Shown: one piece after another, positions 11,973-25,222 of the stretch
Layout of the letters: the number at the start of each line of letters is the position of its first letter
Position numbering within the stretch: the stretch's first letter is position 1
NCBI GenBank assembly: GCA_030272155.1
Contig: CP126196.1
Location: forward strand, 3,162,001 to 3,226,000
Direction of reading: 5' to 3'
Length of the DNA: 64,000 bases
Origin: Tetradesmus obliquus
Lineage: Eukaryota > Chlorophyta > Chlorophyceae > Sphaeropleales > Scenedesmaceae
Notes under the pieces: generated by a model
What the model was told of the DNA's origin: nothing
What the model saw: only the letters and a program-made list of their open reading frames with translations
The model's database searches: none
Position numbers and translations under genes: made by a program

Positions 11973-12057
11973 GGGATGTCCTGGGGGCAGGATGCGGGTT
12001 GGCACGGGTGTCTGTGAACTGCCACTGGAAACTCACTGGCCGGCTAAAATTCCTACT

Positions 12058-12066
12058 TTTTTTTTT
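12058..12066 (-). mobile_element. poly-T-only insertion with target duplication
   Basis: A bare T-run is bracketed by AAATTCCTACT (12047-12057 and 12067-12077). It recurs at about 13,498, 14,946, 19,071, 20,518, 22,866, 26,470, 28,817, 30,849 and 32,766 with lengths of roughly 8-15 T, in two copies interrupted by one A. It looks like target-primed integration that copied only the poly-A of a LINE transcript. Confidence 0.65.
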
Positions 12067-13301
12067 AAATTCCTACTGGACGATTTTATCCCGGACGTTC
12101 CATGACCAAGCATGTTAGGCCCTCACATGCCTAGGGCTGACATACGAAAATAAGCGCAGCGGCCTTCGATGCGCCGCGACGATTGAATTTTCGCTCCGGC
12201 CTGCCTCGTGGCCCGTTATGGACATGTGCTAGGTGTGCTTCGTGAAAGTTTAATAATCGTTATATTTCTTTGTAAAATGTTGATTTATCAAATATGAAGC
12301 CGTACGGATGTCCTGGGGGCAGGATGCGGGTTGGCACGGGTGTCTGTGAACTGCCACTGGAAACTCACTGGCCGGCTAAAATTCCTACTGGACGATTTTA
12401 TCCCGGACGTTCCATGACCAAGCATGTTAGGCCCTCACATGCCTAGGGCTGACATACGAAAATAAGCGCAGCTGCCTTCGATGCGCCGCGACGGTTGCAT
12501 TTTCGCTCCAGCCCGCCTCGTGGCCCATTATGAACATGTGCTAGGTGTGCTTCGTGAAAGTTTAATTTTATTTTATTTTTTGAAAACAAGAACGTTACAG
12601 TGAAAGTTTAATTATTGTTATATCTCTTTGTAAAATGTTGATTTATCAAATATGAAGCCGTACGGATGTCCTGGGGGCAGGATGCGGGTTGGCACGGGTG
12701 TCTGTGAACTGCCACTGGAAACTCACCGGCCGGCTAAAGTTCCTACTGGATGATTTTATCCCGGACGTTCCATGACCAAGCATGTTAGGCCCTCACATGC
12801 CTAGGACTGACATACGAAAATAAGCGCAGTGGCCTTCGATGCACTGCGACGGTTGAATTTTCGCTCCGGCCCGCCTCGTGGCCCATTATGGACATGTGCT
12901 AGGTGTGCTTCGTGAAAGTTTAATTTTTGTTATATTTCTTTGTAAAATGTTGATTTATCAAATATGAAGCCGTACGGATGTCCTGGGGGCAGGATGCGGG
13001 TTGGCACGGGTGTCTGTGAACTGCCACTGGAAACTCACTGGCCGGCTAAAATTCCTACTGGACGATTTTATCCCGGACGTTCCATGACCAAGCATGTTAG
13101 GCCCTCACATGCCTAGGACTGACATACGAAAATAAGCGCAGCGGCCTTCGATGCTCCGCGACGGTTGAATTTTCGCTCCGGCCCGTCTCGTGGTCCATTA
13201 TGGACATGTGCTAGGTGTGCTTCGTGAAAGTTTAATTATTGTTATATCTCTTTGTAAAATGTTGATTTATCAAATATGAAGCCGTAAGGATGTCCTGGGG
13301 G

Positions 13302-13413
13302 GTGAGTGCGGAACAGGTTGCCTCACTCTCTCAATGGATCTTTTTATGGAGCAAGTGCACAGTTATTTAGGTCAGCCCTTGTAACGTTCTTGCCTCAAAA
13401 AAAAAAAAAAAAA
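13302..13413 (+). mobile_element. sense LINE 3' tail in satellite (copy 2)
   Basis: Same insertion as copy 1, 1,444 bp further on, with flanking GGATGTCCTGGGG repeats. Confidence 0.85.
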
Positions 13414-14746
13414 GGATGTCCTGGGGGCAGGATGCGGGTTGGCACGGGTGTCTGTGAACTGCCACTGGAAACTCACTGGCCGGCTAAAATTCCTACTTTT
13501 TTTTTTTTTTTAAATTCCTACTGGACGATTTTATCCCGGACGTTCCATGACCAAGCATGTTAGGCCCTCACATGCCTAGGGCTGACATACGAAAATAAGC
13601 GCAGCGGCCTTCGATGCGCCGCGACGATTGAATTTTCGCTCCGGCCTGCCTCGTGGCCCGTTATGGACATGTGCTAGGTGTGCTTCGTGAAAGTTTAATA
13701 ATCGTTATATTTCTTTGTAAAATGTTGATTTATCAAATATGAAGCCGTACGGATGTCCTGGGGGCAGGATGCGGGTTGGCACGGGTGTCTGTGAACTGCC
13801 ACTGGAAACTCACTGGCCGGCTAAAATTCCTACTGGACGATTTTATCCCGGACGTTCCATGACCAAGCATGTTAGGCCCTCACATGCCTAGGGCTGACAT
13901 ACGAAAATAAGCGCAGCTGCCTTCGATGCGCCGCGACGGTTGCATTTTCGCTCCAGCCCGCCTCGTGGCCCATTATGAACATGTGCTAGGTGTGCTTCGT
14001 GAAAGTTTAATTTTATTTTATTTTTTGAAAACAAGAACGTTACAGTGAAAGTTTAATTATTGTTATATCTCTTTGTAAAATGTTGATTTATCAAATATGA
14101 AGCCGTACGGATGTCCTGGGGGCAGGATGCGGGTTGGCACGGGTGTCTGTGAACTGCCACTGGAAACTCACCGGCCGGCTAAAGCTCCTACTGGATGATT
14201 TTATCCCGGACGTTCCATGACCAAGCATGTTAGGCCCTCACATGCCTAGGACTGACATACGAAAATAAGCGCAGTGGCCTTCGATGCACTGCGACGGTTG
14301 AATTTTCGCTCCGGCCCGCCTCGTGGCCCATTATGGACATGTGCTAGGTGTGCTTCGTGAAAGTTTAATTTTTGTTATATCTCTTTGTAAAATGTTGATT
14401 TATCAAATATGAAGCCGTACGGATGTCCTGGGGGCAGGATGCGGGTTGGCACGGGTGTCTGTGAACTGCCACTGGAAACTCACTGGCCGGCTAAAATTCC
14501 TACTGGACGATTTTATCCCGGACGTTCCATGACCAAGCATGTTAGGCCCTCACATGCCTAGGACTGACGTACGAAAATTAGCGCAGTGGCCTTCGATGCG
14601 CCGCGACGGTTGAATTTTCGCTCCGGCCCGTCTCGTGGTCCATTATGGACATGTGCTAGGTGTGCTTCGTGAAAGTTTAATTATTGTTATATCTCTTTGT
14701 AAAATGTTGATTTATCAAATATGAAGCCGTAAGGATGTCCTGGGGG

Positions 14747-14860
14747 GTGAGTGCGGAACAGGTTGCCTCACTCTCTCAATGGATCTTTTTATGGAGCAAG
14801 TGCACAGTTATTTAGGTCAGCCCTTGTAACGTTCTTGCCTCAAAAAAAAAAAAAAAAAAA
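14747..14860 (+). mobile_element. sense LINE 3' tail in satellite (copy 3)
   Basis: Third member of the 1,445-bp higher-order series, identical in layout to copies 1 and 2. Confidence 0.85.
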
Positions 14861-15815
14861 GGGATGTCCTGGGGGCAGGATGCGGGTTGGCACGGGTGTC
14901 TGTGAACTGCCACTGGAAACTCACTGGCCGGCTAAAATTCCTACTTTTTTTTTTTTAAATTCCTACTGGACGATTTTATCCCGGACGTTCCATGACCAAG
15001 CATGTTAGGCCCTCACATGCCTAGGGCTGACATACGAAAATAAGCGCAGCGGCCTTCGATGCGCCGCGACGATTGAATTTTCGCTCCGGCCTGCCTCGTG
15101 GCCCGTTATGGACATGTGCTAGGTGTGCTTCGTGAAAGTTTAATAATCGTTATATTTCTTTGTAAAATGTTGATTTATCAAATATGAAGCCGTACGGATG
15201 TCCTGGGGGCAGGATGCGGGTTGGCACGGGTGTCTGTGAACTGCCACTGGAAACTCACTGGCCGGCTAAAATTCCTACTGGACGATTTTATCCCGGACGT
15301 TCCATGACCAAGCATGTTAGGCCCTCACATGCCTAGGGCTGACATACGAAAATAAGCGCAGCTGCCTTCGATGCGCCGCGACGGTTGCATTTTCGCTCCA
15401 GCCCGCCTCGTGGCCCATTATGAACATGTGCTAGGTGTGCTTCGTGAAAGTTTAATTTTATTTTATTTTTTGAAAACAAGAACGTTACAGTGAAAGTTTA
15501 ATTATTGTTATATCTCTTTGTAAAATGTTGATTTATCAAATATGAAGCCGTACGGATGTCCTGGGGGCAGGATGCGGGTTGGCACGGGTGTCTGTGAACT
15601 GCCACTGGAAACTCACCGGCCGGCTAAAATTCCTACTGGATGATTTTATCCCGGACGTTCCATGACCAAGCATGTTAGGCCCTCACATGCCTAAGGCTGA
15701 CATACGAAAATAAGCGCAGCGGCCTTCGATGCGCCGCGACGGCTGAATTTTTGCTCCGGCCCGTCTCGTGGTCCATTATGGACATGTGCTAGGTGTGCTT
15801 CGTGAAAGTTTATTT

Positions 15816-16714
15816 TTATTTTGAAGCAAGAACGTATCAAGGGCTGACCCAAATAACTGTGCACTTGCACCATAAAAAGATCCATTGAGAAAGTGAAGCA
15901 ACCTGTTTTTTTTTTTCTTTTGAAGCAAGAACATTACAAGGGCTGACCTAAATAACTGTTATGTATGCATGTGAGTGGGTAGCAGAGTACGTTATGTATG
16001 CGTGCGTGTGGGTAGCAGTGTACGAGGATGTGTGCAGCATGTGTGGATTAGTTTGTGTGTGTGTGGCTTTGTGTGCCTGAGGTGGTGTCATTTCCTACAG
16101 AATGCCACGTATCTCATAGGTGTATGTTCGGTCAGTAGCAGGATGTGCTTTGCATGAAGTGGAGAGTCAATGAATAGTCAGGTGGGGATTGTCTGTGTCG
16201 ACAATCCGTCACCTATTAATAGGCGTCTTGTGTAGGTGTCGTAATGCTGCCTGTAAAGTGCAGCTTGTAGAGGTGTACAAGTCACCATGCAGTGATAGCT
16301 GACAGTTACGCCATGGACAGATTTTGTTTCAAGGGCCAGTCACGGTATGTCACACATCACAGGACGTCATTGCGCGGCTGTGATTTTAGTGGAGTCTGGG
16401 CACTCGGTCAGGTCCTGGATGCCTTTCGGGGCTGCTCCGCAAGGGGCTGTCTGCATGATCGTGTGACAGCGTCTCTTGGTACAAGAGACCTGTGGAGTGA
16501 GTGCGGAACAGGTTGCCTCACTCTCTCAATGGATCTTTTTATGGAGCAAGTGCACAGTTATTTAGGTCCGCCCTTGTAACGTTCTTGCTTCAAAAAAAAA
16601 AAAAAAAAAAAAAAAAAATAAATAACTGTGCACTTGCTCCATAAAAAGATCCATTGAGAGGGTGAGGCAACCTGTTCCGCACTCACCCCACAGGTCTCTT
16701 GTACCAAGAGACGC
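15816..16714 (-). mobile_element. antisense double LINE tail interrupted by LINE copy B
   Basis: This is the same double tail as at 9166, with target duplication TGAAAGTTTATTT (15803-15815 and from 16715). Its second tail is interrupted by sense copy B at TAAATAACTGT, a different point from the interruption by copy A. Two independent insertions have therefore hit two descendants of the same tail. Confidence 0.8.
15960..16618 (+). mobile_element. LINE copy B: 3' UTR and poly-A only
   Basis: About 630 bp of 3' UTR begins at TATGTATGCATGTGAGTG and ends in poly-A. An 11-bp duplication TAAATAACTGT is at 15949-15959 and 16619-16629. No coding sequence remains. It is nearly identical to the matching part of copy A. 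Confidence 0.9.
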
Positions 16715-17764
16715 TGAAAGTTTATTTATTGTTATATCTCTTTGTAAAATGTTGATTTATCAAATATGAAGCCGTAAGGATGTCCTGGGGGCAGGATGCG
16801 GGTTGGCACGGGTGTCTGTGAACTGCCACTGGAAACTCACTGGCCGGCTAAAATTCCTACTGGACGATTTTATCCCGGACGTTCCATGACCAAGCATGTT
16901 AGGCCCTCACATGCCTAGGACTGACATACGAAAATTAGCGCAGTGGCCTTCGATGCGCCGCGACGGTTGAATTTTCGCTCCGGCCCGCCTCGTGGCCAAT
17001 TTTATTTTTTTTTTTTGAAGCAAGCCTCGTGGCCCATTATGGACATGTGCTAGGTGTGCTTCGTGAAAGTTTAATTATTGTTATATCTCTTTGTAAAATG
17101 TTGATTTATCAAATATGAAGCCGTACGGATGTCCTGGGGGCAGGATGCGGGTTGGCACGGGTGTCTGTGAACTGCCACTGGAAACTCACTGGCCGGCTAA
17201 AATTCCTACTGGACGATTTTATCCCGGACGTTCCATGACCAAGCATGTTAGGCCCTCACATGCCTAGGACTGACATACGAAAATAAGCGCAGCGGCCTTC
17301 GATGCTCCGCGACGGTTGAATTTTCGCTCCGGCCCGTCTCGTGGTCCATTATGGACATGTGCTAGGTGTGCTTCGTGAAAGTTTAATTATTGTTTTATCT
17401 CTTTGTAAAATGTTGATTTATCAAATATGAAGCCGTACGGATGTCCTGGGGGCAGGATGCGGGTTGGCACGGGTGTCTGTGAACTGCCACTGGAAACTCA
17501 CTGGCCGGCTAAAATTCCTACTGGACGATTTTATCCCGGACGTTCCATGACCAAGCATGTTAGGCCCTCACATGCCTAGGACTGACATACGAAAATTAGC
17601 GCAGTGGCCTTCGATGCGCCGCGACGGTTGAATTTTCGCTCCGGCCCGTCTCGTGGTCCATTATGGACATGTGCTAGGTGTGCTTCGTGAAAGTTTAATT
17701 ATTGTTATATCTCTTTGTAAAATGTTGATTTATCAAATATGAAGCCGTAAGGATGTCCTGGGGG

Positions 17765-17878
17765 GTGAGTGCGGAACAGGTTGCCTCACTCTCTCAATGG
17801 ATCTTTTTATGGAGCAAGTGCACAGTTATTTAGGTCAGCCCTTGTAACGTTCTTGCCTCAAAAAAAAAAAAAAAAAAA
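17765..17878 (+). mobile_element. sense LINE 3' tail in satellite (copy 4)
   Basis: Flanked by GGATGTCCTGGGG. The downstream monomer lacks the poly-T-only insertion that follows most other copies, so this block is a recombinant or an earlier form. Confidence 0.85.
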
Positions 17879-18875
17879 GGGATGTCCTGGGGGCAGGATG
17901 CGGGTTGGCACGGGTGTCTGTGAACTGCCACTGGAAACTCACTGGCCGGCTAAAATTCCTACTGGACGATTTTATCCCGGACGTTCCATGACCAAGCATG
18001 TTAGGCCCTCACATGCCTAGGGCTGACATACGAAAATAAGCGCAGCTGCCTTCGATGCGCCGCGACGGTTGCATTTTCGCTCCAGCCCGCCTCGTGGCCC
18101 ATTATGAACATGTGCTAGGTGTGCTTCGTGAAAGTTTAATTTTATTTTATTTTTTGAAAACAAGAACGTTACAGTGAAAGTTTAATTATTGTTATATCTC
18201 TTTGTAAAATGTTGATTTATCAAATATGAAGCCGTACGGATGTCCTGGGGGCAGGATGCGGGTTGGCACGGGTGTCTGTGAACTGCCACTGGAAACTCAC
18301 CGGCCGGCTAAAGTTCCTACTGGATGATTTTATCCCGGACGTTCCATGACCAAGCATGTTAGGCCCTCACATGCCTAGGACTGACATACGAAAATAAGCG
18401 CAGTGGCCTTCGATGCACTGCGACGGTTGAATTTTCGCTCCGGCCCGCCTCGTGGCCCATTATGGACATGTGCTAGGTGTGCTTCGTGAAAGTTTAATTT
18501 TTGTTATATTTCTTTGTAAAATGTTGATTTATCAAATATGAAGCCGTACGGATGTCCTGGGGGCAGGATGCGGGTTGGCACGGGTGTCTGTGAACTGCCA
18601 CTGGAAACTCACTGGCCGGCTAAAATTCCTACTGGACGATTTTATCCCGGACGTTCCATGACCAAGCATGTTAGGCCCTCACATGCCTAGGACTGACATA
18701 CGAAAATAAGCGCAGCGGCCTTCGATGCTCCGCGACGGTTGAATTTTCGCTCCGGCCCGTCTCGTGGTCCATTATGGACATGTGCTAGGTGTGCTTCGTG
18801 AAAGTTTAATTATTGTTATATCTCTTTGTAAAATGTTGATTTATCAAATATGAAGCCGTAAGGATGTCCTGGGGG

Positions 18876-18987
18876 GTGAGTGCGGAACAGGTTGCCTCAC
18901 TCTCGCAATGGATCTTTTTATGGAGCAAGTGCACAGTTATTTAGGTCAGCCCTTGTAACGTTCTTGCCTCAAAAAAAAAAAAAAAAA
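18876..18987 (+). mobile_element. sense LINE 3' tail in satellite (copy 5)
   Basis: Same insertion; it carries one private change (CTCGCAATGG for CTCTCAATGG). Confidence 0.85.
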
Positions 18988-20320
18988 GGATGTCCTGGGG
19001 GCAGGATGCGGGTTGGCACGGGTGTCTGTGAACTGCCACTGGAAACTCACTGGCCGGCTAAAATTCCTACTTTTTTTTTTTTTTTTAATTCCTACTGGAC
19101 GATTTTATCCCGGACGTTCCATGACCAAGCATGTTAGGCCCTCACATGCCTAGGGCTGACATACGAAAATAAGCGCAGCGGCCTTCGATGCGCCGCGACG
19201 ATTGAATTTTCGCTCCGGCCTGCCTCGTGGCCCGTTATGGACATGTGCTAGGTGTGCTTCGTGAAAGTTTAATAATCGTTATATTTCTTTGTAAAATGTT
19301 GATTTATCAAATATGAAGCCGTACGGATGTCCTGGGGGCAGGATGCGGGTTGGCACGGGTGTCTGTGAACTGCCACTGGAAACTCACTGGCCGGCTAAAA
19401 TTCCTACTGGACGATTTTATCCCGGACGTTCCATGACCAAGCATGTTAGGCCCTCACATGCCTAGGGCTGACATACGAAAATAAGCGCAGCTGCCTTCGA
19501 TGCGCCGCGACGGTTGCATTTTCGCTCCAGCCCGCCTCGTGGCCCATTATGAACATGTGCTAGGTGTGCTTCGTGAAAGTTTAATTTTATTTTATTTTTT
19601 GAAAACAAGAACGTTACAGTGAAAGTTTAATTATTGTTATATCTCTTTGTAAAATGTTGATTTATCAAATATGAAGCCGTACGGATGTCCTGGGGGCAGG
19701 ATGCGGGTTGGCACGGGTGTCTGTGAACTGCCACTGGAAACTCACCGGCCGGCTAAAGCTCCTACTGGATGATTTTATCCCGGACGTTCCATGACCAAGC
19801 ATGTTAGGCCCTCACATGCCTAGGACTGACATACGAAAATAAGCGCAGTGGCCTTCGATGCACTGCGACGGTTGAATTTTCGCTCCGGCCCGCCTCGTGG
19901 CCCATTATGGACATGTGCTAGGTGTGCTTCGTGAAAGTTTAATTTTTGTTATATCTCTTTGTAAAATGTTGATTTATCAAATATGAAGCCGTACGGATGT
20001 CCTGGGGGCAGGATGCGGGTTGGCACGGGTGTCTGTGAACTGCCACTGGAAACTCACTGGCCGGCTAAAATTCCTACTGGACGATTTTATCCCGGACGTT
20101 CCATGACCAAGCATGTTAGGCCCTCACATGCCTAGGACTGACATACGAAAATTAGCGCAGTGGCCTTCGATGCGCCGCGACGGTTGAATTTTCGCTCCGG
20201 CCCGTCTCGTGGTCCATTATGGACATGTGCTAGGTGTGCTTCGTGAAAGTTTAATTATTGTTATATCTCTTTGTAAAATGTTGATTTATCAAATATGAAG
20301 CCGTAAGGATGTCCTGGGGG

Positions 20321-20433
20321 GTGAGTGCGGAACAGGTTGCCTCACTCTCTCAATGGATCTTTTTATGGAGCAAGTGCACAGTTATTTAGGTCAGCCCTTG
20401 TAACGTTCTTGCCTCAAAAAAAAAAAAAAAAAA
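20321..20433 (+). mobile_element. sense LINE 3' tail in satellite (copy 6)
   Basis: Same insertion, 1,445 bp after copy 5. Confidence 0.85.
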
Positions 20434-21388
20434 GGGATGTCCTGGGGGCAGGATGCGGGTTGGCACGGGTGTCTGTGAACTGCCACTGGAAACTCACTGG
20501 CCGGCTAAAATTCCTACTTTTTTTTTTTTAAATTCCTACTGGACGATTTTATCCCGGACGTTCCATGACCAAGCATGTTAGGCCCTCACATGCCTAGGGC
20601 TGACATACGAAAATAAGCGCAGCGGCCTTCGATGCGCCGCGACGATTGAATTTTCGCTCCGGCCTGCCTCGTGGCCCGTTATGGACATGTGCTAGGTGTG
20701 CTTCGTGAAAGTTTAATAATCGTTATATTTCTTTGTAAAATGTTGATTTATCAAATATGAAGCCGTACGGATGTCCTGGGGGCAGGATGCGGGTTGGCAC
20801 GGGTGTCTGTGAACTGCCACTGGAAACTCACTGGCCGGCTAAAATTCCTACTGGACGATTTTATCCCGGACGTTCCATGACCAAGCATGTTAGGCCCTCA
20901 CATGCCTAGGGCTGACATACGAAAATAAGCGCAGCTGCCTTCGATGCGCCGCGACGGTTGCATTTTCGCTCCAGCCCGCCTCGTGGCCCATTATGAACAT
21001 GTGCTAGGTGTGCTTCGTGAAAGTTTAATTTTATTTTATTTTTTGAAAACAAGAACGTTACAGTGAAAGTTTAATTATTGTTATATCTCTTTGTAAAATG
21101 TTGATTTATCAAATATGAAGCCGTACGGATGTCCTGGGGGCAGGATGCGGGTTGGCACGGGTGTCTGTGAACTGCCACTGGAAACTCACCGGCCGGCTAA
21201 AATTCCTACTGGATGATTTTATCCCGGACGTTCCATGACCAAGCATGTTAGGCCCTCACATGCCTAAGGCTGACATACGAAAATAAGGGCAGCGGCCTTC
21301 GATGCGCCGCGACGGCTGAATTTTTGCTCCGGCCCGTCTCGTGGTCCATTATGGACATGTGCTAGGTGTGCTTCGTGAAAGTTTATTT

Positions 21389-21617
21389 TTATTTTGAAGC
21401 AAGAACGTATCAAGGGCTGACCCAAATAACTGTGCACTTGCACCATAAAAAGATCCATTGAGAAAGTGAAGCAACCTGTTTTTTTTTTTCTTTTGAAGCA
21501 AGAACATTACAAGGGCTGACCTAAATAACTGTGCACTTGCTCCATAAAAAGATCCATTGAGAGGGTGAGGCAACCTGTTCCGCACTCACCCCACAGGTCT
21601 CTTGTACCAAGAGACGC
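21389..21617 (-). mobile_element. antisense double LINE tail (uninterrupted reference copy)
   Basis: Two antisense 3' ends lie in series. The first is diverged (ACGTATCAAGG, GCACCATAAAAAG) and the second is closer to consensus and extends to CTTGTACCAAGAGACGC. Flanking TGAAAGTTTATTT copies are at 21376-21388 and 21618-21630. The boundary between the two tails is a T-rich run. Confidence 0.85.
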
Positions 21618-22666
21618 TGAAAGTTTATTTATTGTTATATCTCTTTGTAAAATGTTGATTTATCAAATATGAAGCCGTAAGGATGTCCTGGGGGCAGGAT
21701 GCGGGTTGGCACGGGTGTCTGTGAACTGCCACTGGAAACTCACTGGCCGGCTAAAATTCCTACTGGACGATTTTATCCCGGACGTTCCATGACCAAGCAT
21801 GTTAGGCCCTCACATGCCTAGGACTGACATACGAAAATTAGCGCAGTGGCCTTCGATGCGCCGCGACGGTTGAATTTTCGCTCCGGCCCGCCTCGTGGCC
21901 AATTTTTTTTTTTTTTTTGAAGCAAGCCTCGTGGCCCATTATGGACATGTGCTAGGTGTGCTTCGTGAAAGTTTAATTATTGTTATATCTCTTTGTAAAA
22001 TGTTGATTTATCAAATATGAAGCCGTACGGATGTCCTGGGGGCAGGATGCGGGTTGGCACGGGTGTCTGTGAACTGCCACTGGAAACTCACTGGCCGGCT
22101 AAAATTCCTACTGGACGATTTTATCCCGGACGTTCCATGACCAAGCATGTTAGGCCCTCACATGCCTAGGACTGACATACGAAAATAAGCGCAGCGGCCT
22201 TCGATGCTCCGCGACGGTTGAATTTTCGCTCCGGCCCGTCTCGTGGTCCATTATGGACATGTGCTAGGTGTGCTTCGTGAAAGTTTAATTATTGTTATAT
22301 CTCTTTGTAAAATGTTGATTTATCAAATATGAAGCCGTACGGATGTCCTGGGGGCAGGATGCGGGTTGGCACGGGTGTCTGTGAACTGCCACTGGAAACT
22401 CACTGGCCGGCTAAAATTCCTACTGGACGATTTTATCCCGGACGTTCCATGACCAAGCATGTTAGGCCCTCACATGCCTAGGACTGACATACGAAAATTA
22501 GCGCAGTGGCCTTCGATGCGCCGCGACGGTTGAATTTTCGCTCCGGCCCGTCTCGTGGTCCATTATGGACATGTGCTAGGTGTGCTTCGTGAAAGTTTAA
22601 TTATTGTTATATCTCTTTGTAAAATGTTGATTTATCAAATATGAAGCCGTAAGGATGTCCTGGGGG

Positions 22667-22781
22667 GTGAGTGCGGAACAGGTTGCCTCACTCTCTCAAT
22701 GGATCTTTTTATGGAGCAAGTGCACAGTTATTTAGGTCAGCCCTTGTAACGTTCTTGCCTCAAAAAAAAAAAAAAAAAAAA
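22667..22781 (+). mobile_element. sense LINE 3' tail in satellite (copy 7)
   Basis: Same insertion with a slightly longer poly-A, 2,346 bp after copy 6. Confidence 0.85.
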
Positions 22782-23734
22782 GGGATGTCCTGGGGGCAGG
22801 ATGCGGGTTGGCACGGGTGTCTGTGAACTGCCACTGGAAACTCACTGGCCGGCTAAAATTCCTACTTTTTTTTTTTAAATTCCTACTGGACGATTTTATC
22901 CCGGACGTTCCATGACCAAGCATGTTAGGCCCTCACATGCCTAGGGCTGACATACGAAAATAAGCGCAGCGGCCTTCGATGCGCCGCGACGATTGATTTT
23001 CGCTCCGGCCTGCCTCGTGGCCCGTTATGGACATGTGCTAGGTGTGCTTCGTGAAAGTTTAATAATCGTTATATTTCTTTGTAAAATGTTGATTTATCAA
23101 ATATGAAGCCGTACGGATGTCCTGGGGGCAGGATGCGGGTTGGCACGGGTGTCTGTGAACTGCCACTGGAAACTCACTGGCCGGCTAAAATTCCTACTGG
23201 ACGATTTTATCCCGGACGTTCCATGACCAAGCATGTTAGGCCCTCACATGCCTAGGGCTGACATACGAAAATAAGCGCAGCTGCCTTCGATGCGCCGCGA
23301 CGGTTGCATTTTCGCTCCAGCCCGCCTCGTGGCCCATTATGAACATGTGCTAGGTGTGCTTCGTGAAAGTTTAATTTTATTTTATTTTTTGAAAACAAGA
23401 ACGTTACAGTGAAAGTTTAATTATTGTTATATCTCTTTGTAAAATGTTGATTTATCAAATATGAAGCCGTACGGATGTCCTGGGGGCAGGATGCGGGTTG
23501 GCACGGGTGTCTGTGAACTGCCACTGGAAACTCACCGGCCGGCTAAAATTCCTACTGGATGATTTTATCCCGGACGTTCCATGACCAAGCATGTTAGGCC
23601 CTCACATGCCTAAGGCTGACATACGAAAATAAGCGCAGCGGCCTTCGATGCGCCGCGACGGCTGAATTTTTGCTCCGGCCCGTCTCGTGGTCCATTATGG
23701 ACATGTGCTAGGTGTGCTTCGTGAAAGTTTATTT

Positions 23735-23963
23735 TTATTTTGAAGCAAGAACGTATCAAGGGCTGACCCAAATAACTGTGCACTTGCACCATAAAAAGAT
23801 CCATTGAGAAAGTGAAGCAACCTGTTTTTTTTTTTCTTTTGAAGCAAGAACATTACAAGGGCTGACCTAAATAACTGTGCACTTGCTCCATAAAAAGATC
23901 CATTGAGAGGGTGAGGCAACCTGTTCCGCACTCACCCCACAGGTCTCTTGTACCAAGAGACGC
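23735..23963 (-). mobile_element. antisense double LINE tail
   Basis: 2,346 bp downstream of the copy at 21,389 and the same in structure. Confidence 0.85.
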
Positions 23964-24994
23964 TGAAAGTTTATTTATTGTTATATCTCTTTGTAAAATG
24001 TTGATTTATCAAATATGAAGCCGTAAGGATGTCCTGGGGGCAGGATGCGGGTTGGCACGGGTGTCTGTGAACTGCCACTGGAAACTCACTGGCCGGCTAA
24101 AATTCCTACTGGACGATTTTATCCCGGACGTTCCATGACCAAGCATGTTAGGCCCTCACATGCCTAGGACTGACATACGAAAATTAGCGCAGTGGCCTTC
24201 GATGCGCCGCGACGGTTGAATTTTCGCTCCGGCCCGCCTCGTGGCCAATTTTTTTTTTTTTTTTGAAGCAAGCCTCGTGGCCCATTATGGACATGTGCTA
24301 GGTGTGCTTCGTGAAAGTTTAATTATTGTTATATCTCTTTGTAAAATGTTGATTTATCAAATATGAAGCCGTACGGATGTCCTGGGGGCAGGATGCGGGT
24401 TGGCACGGGTGTCTGTGAACTGCCACTGGAAACTCACTGGCCGGCTAAAATTCCTACTGGACGATTTTATCCCGGACGTTCCATGACCAAGCATGTTAGG
24501 CCCTCACATGCCTAGGGCTGACATACGAAAATAAGCGCAGCTGCCTTCGATGCGCCGCGACGGTTGCATTTTCGCTCCAGCCCGCCTCGTGGCCCATTAT
24601 GAACATGTGCTAGGTGTGCTTCGTGAAAGTTTAATTTTATTTTATTTTTTGAAAACAAGAACGTTACAGTGAAAGTTTAATTATTGTTATATCTCTTTGT
24701 AAAATGTTGATTTATCAAATATGAAGCCGTACGGATGTCCTGGGGGCAGGATGCGGGTTGGCACGGGTGTCTGTGAACTGCCACTGGAAACTCACCGGCC
24801 GGCTAAAATTCCTACTGGATGATTTTATCCCGGACGTTCCATGACCAAGCATGTTAGGCCCTCACATGCCTAAGGCTGACATACGAAAATAAGGGCAGCG
24901 GCCTTCGATGCGCCGCGACGGCTGAATTTTTGCTCCGGCCCGTCTCGTGGTCCATTATGGACATGTGCTAGGTGTGCTTCGTGAAAGTTTATTT

Positions 24995-25222
24995 TTATTT
25001 TGAAGCAAGAACGTATCAAGGGCTGACCCAAATAACTGTGCACTTGCACCATAAAAAGATCCATTGAGAAAGTGAAGCAACCTGTTTTTTTTTTCTTTTG
25101 AAGCAAGAACATTACAAGGGCTGACCTAAATAACTGTGCACTTGCTCCATAAAAAGATCCATTGAGAGGGTGAGGCAACCTGTTCCGCACTCACCCCACA
25201 GGTCTCTTGTACCAAGAGACGC
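24995..25222 (-). mobile_element. antisense double LINE tail
   Basis: Same structure with a poly-T run shorter by one or two bases. It lies only 1,260 bp after the previous copy, so the higher-order block between them is shortened. Confidence 0.85.
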
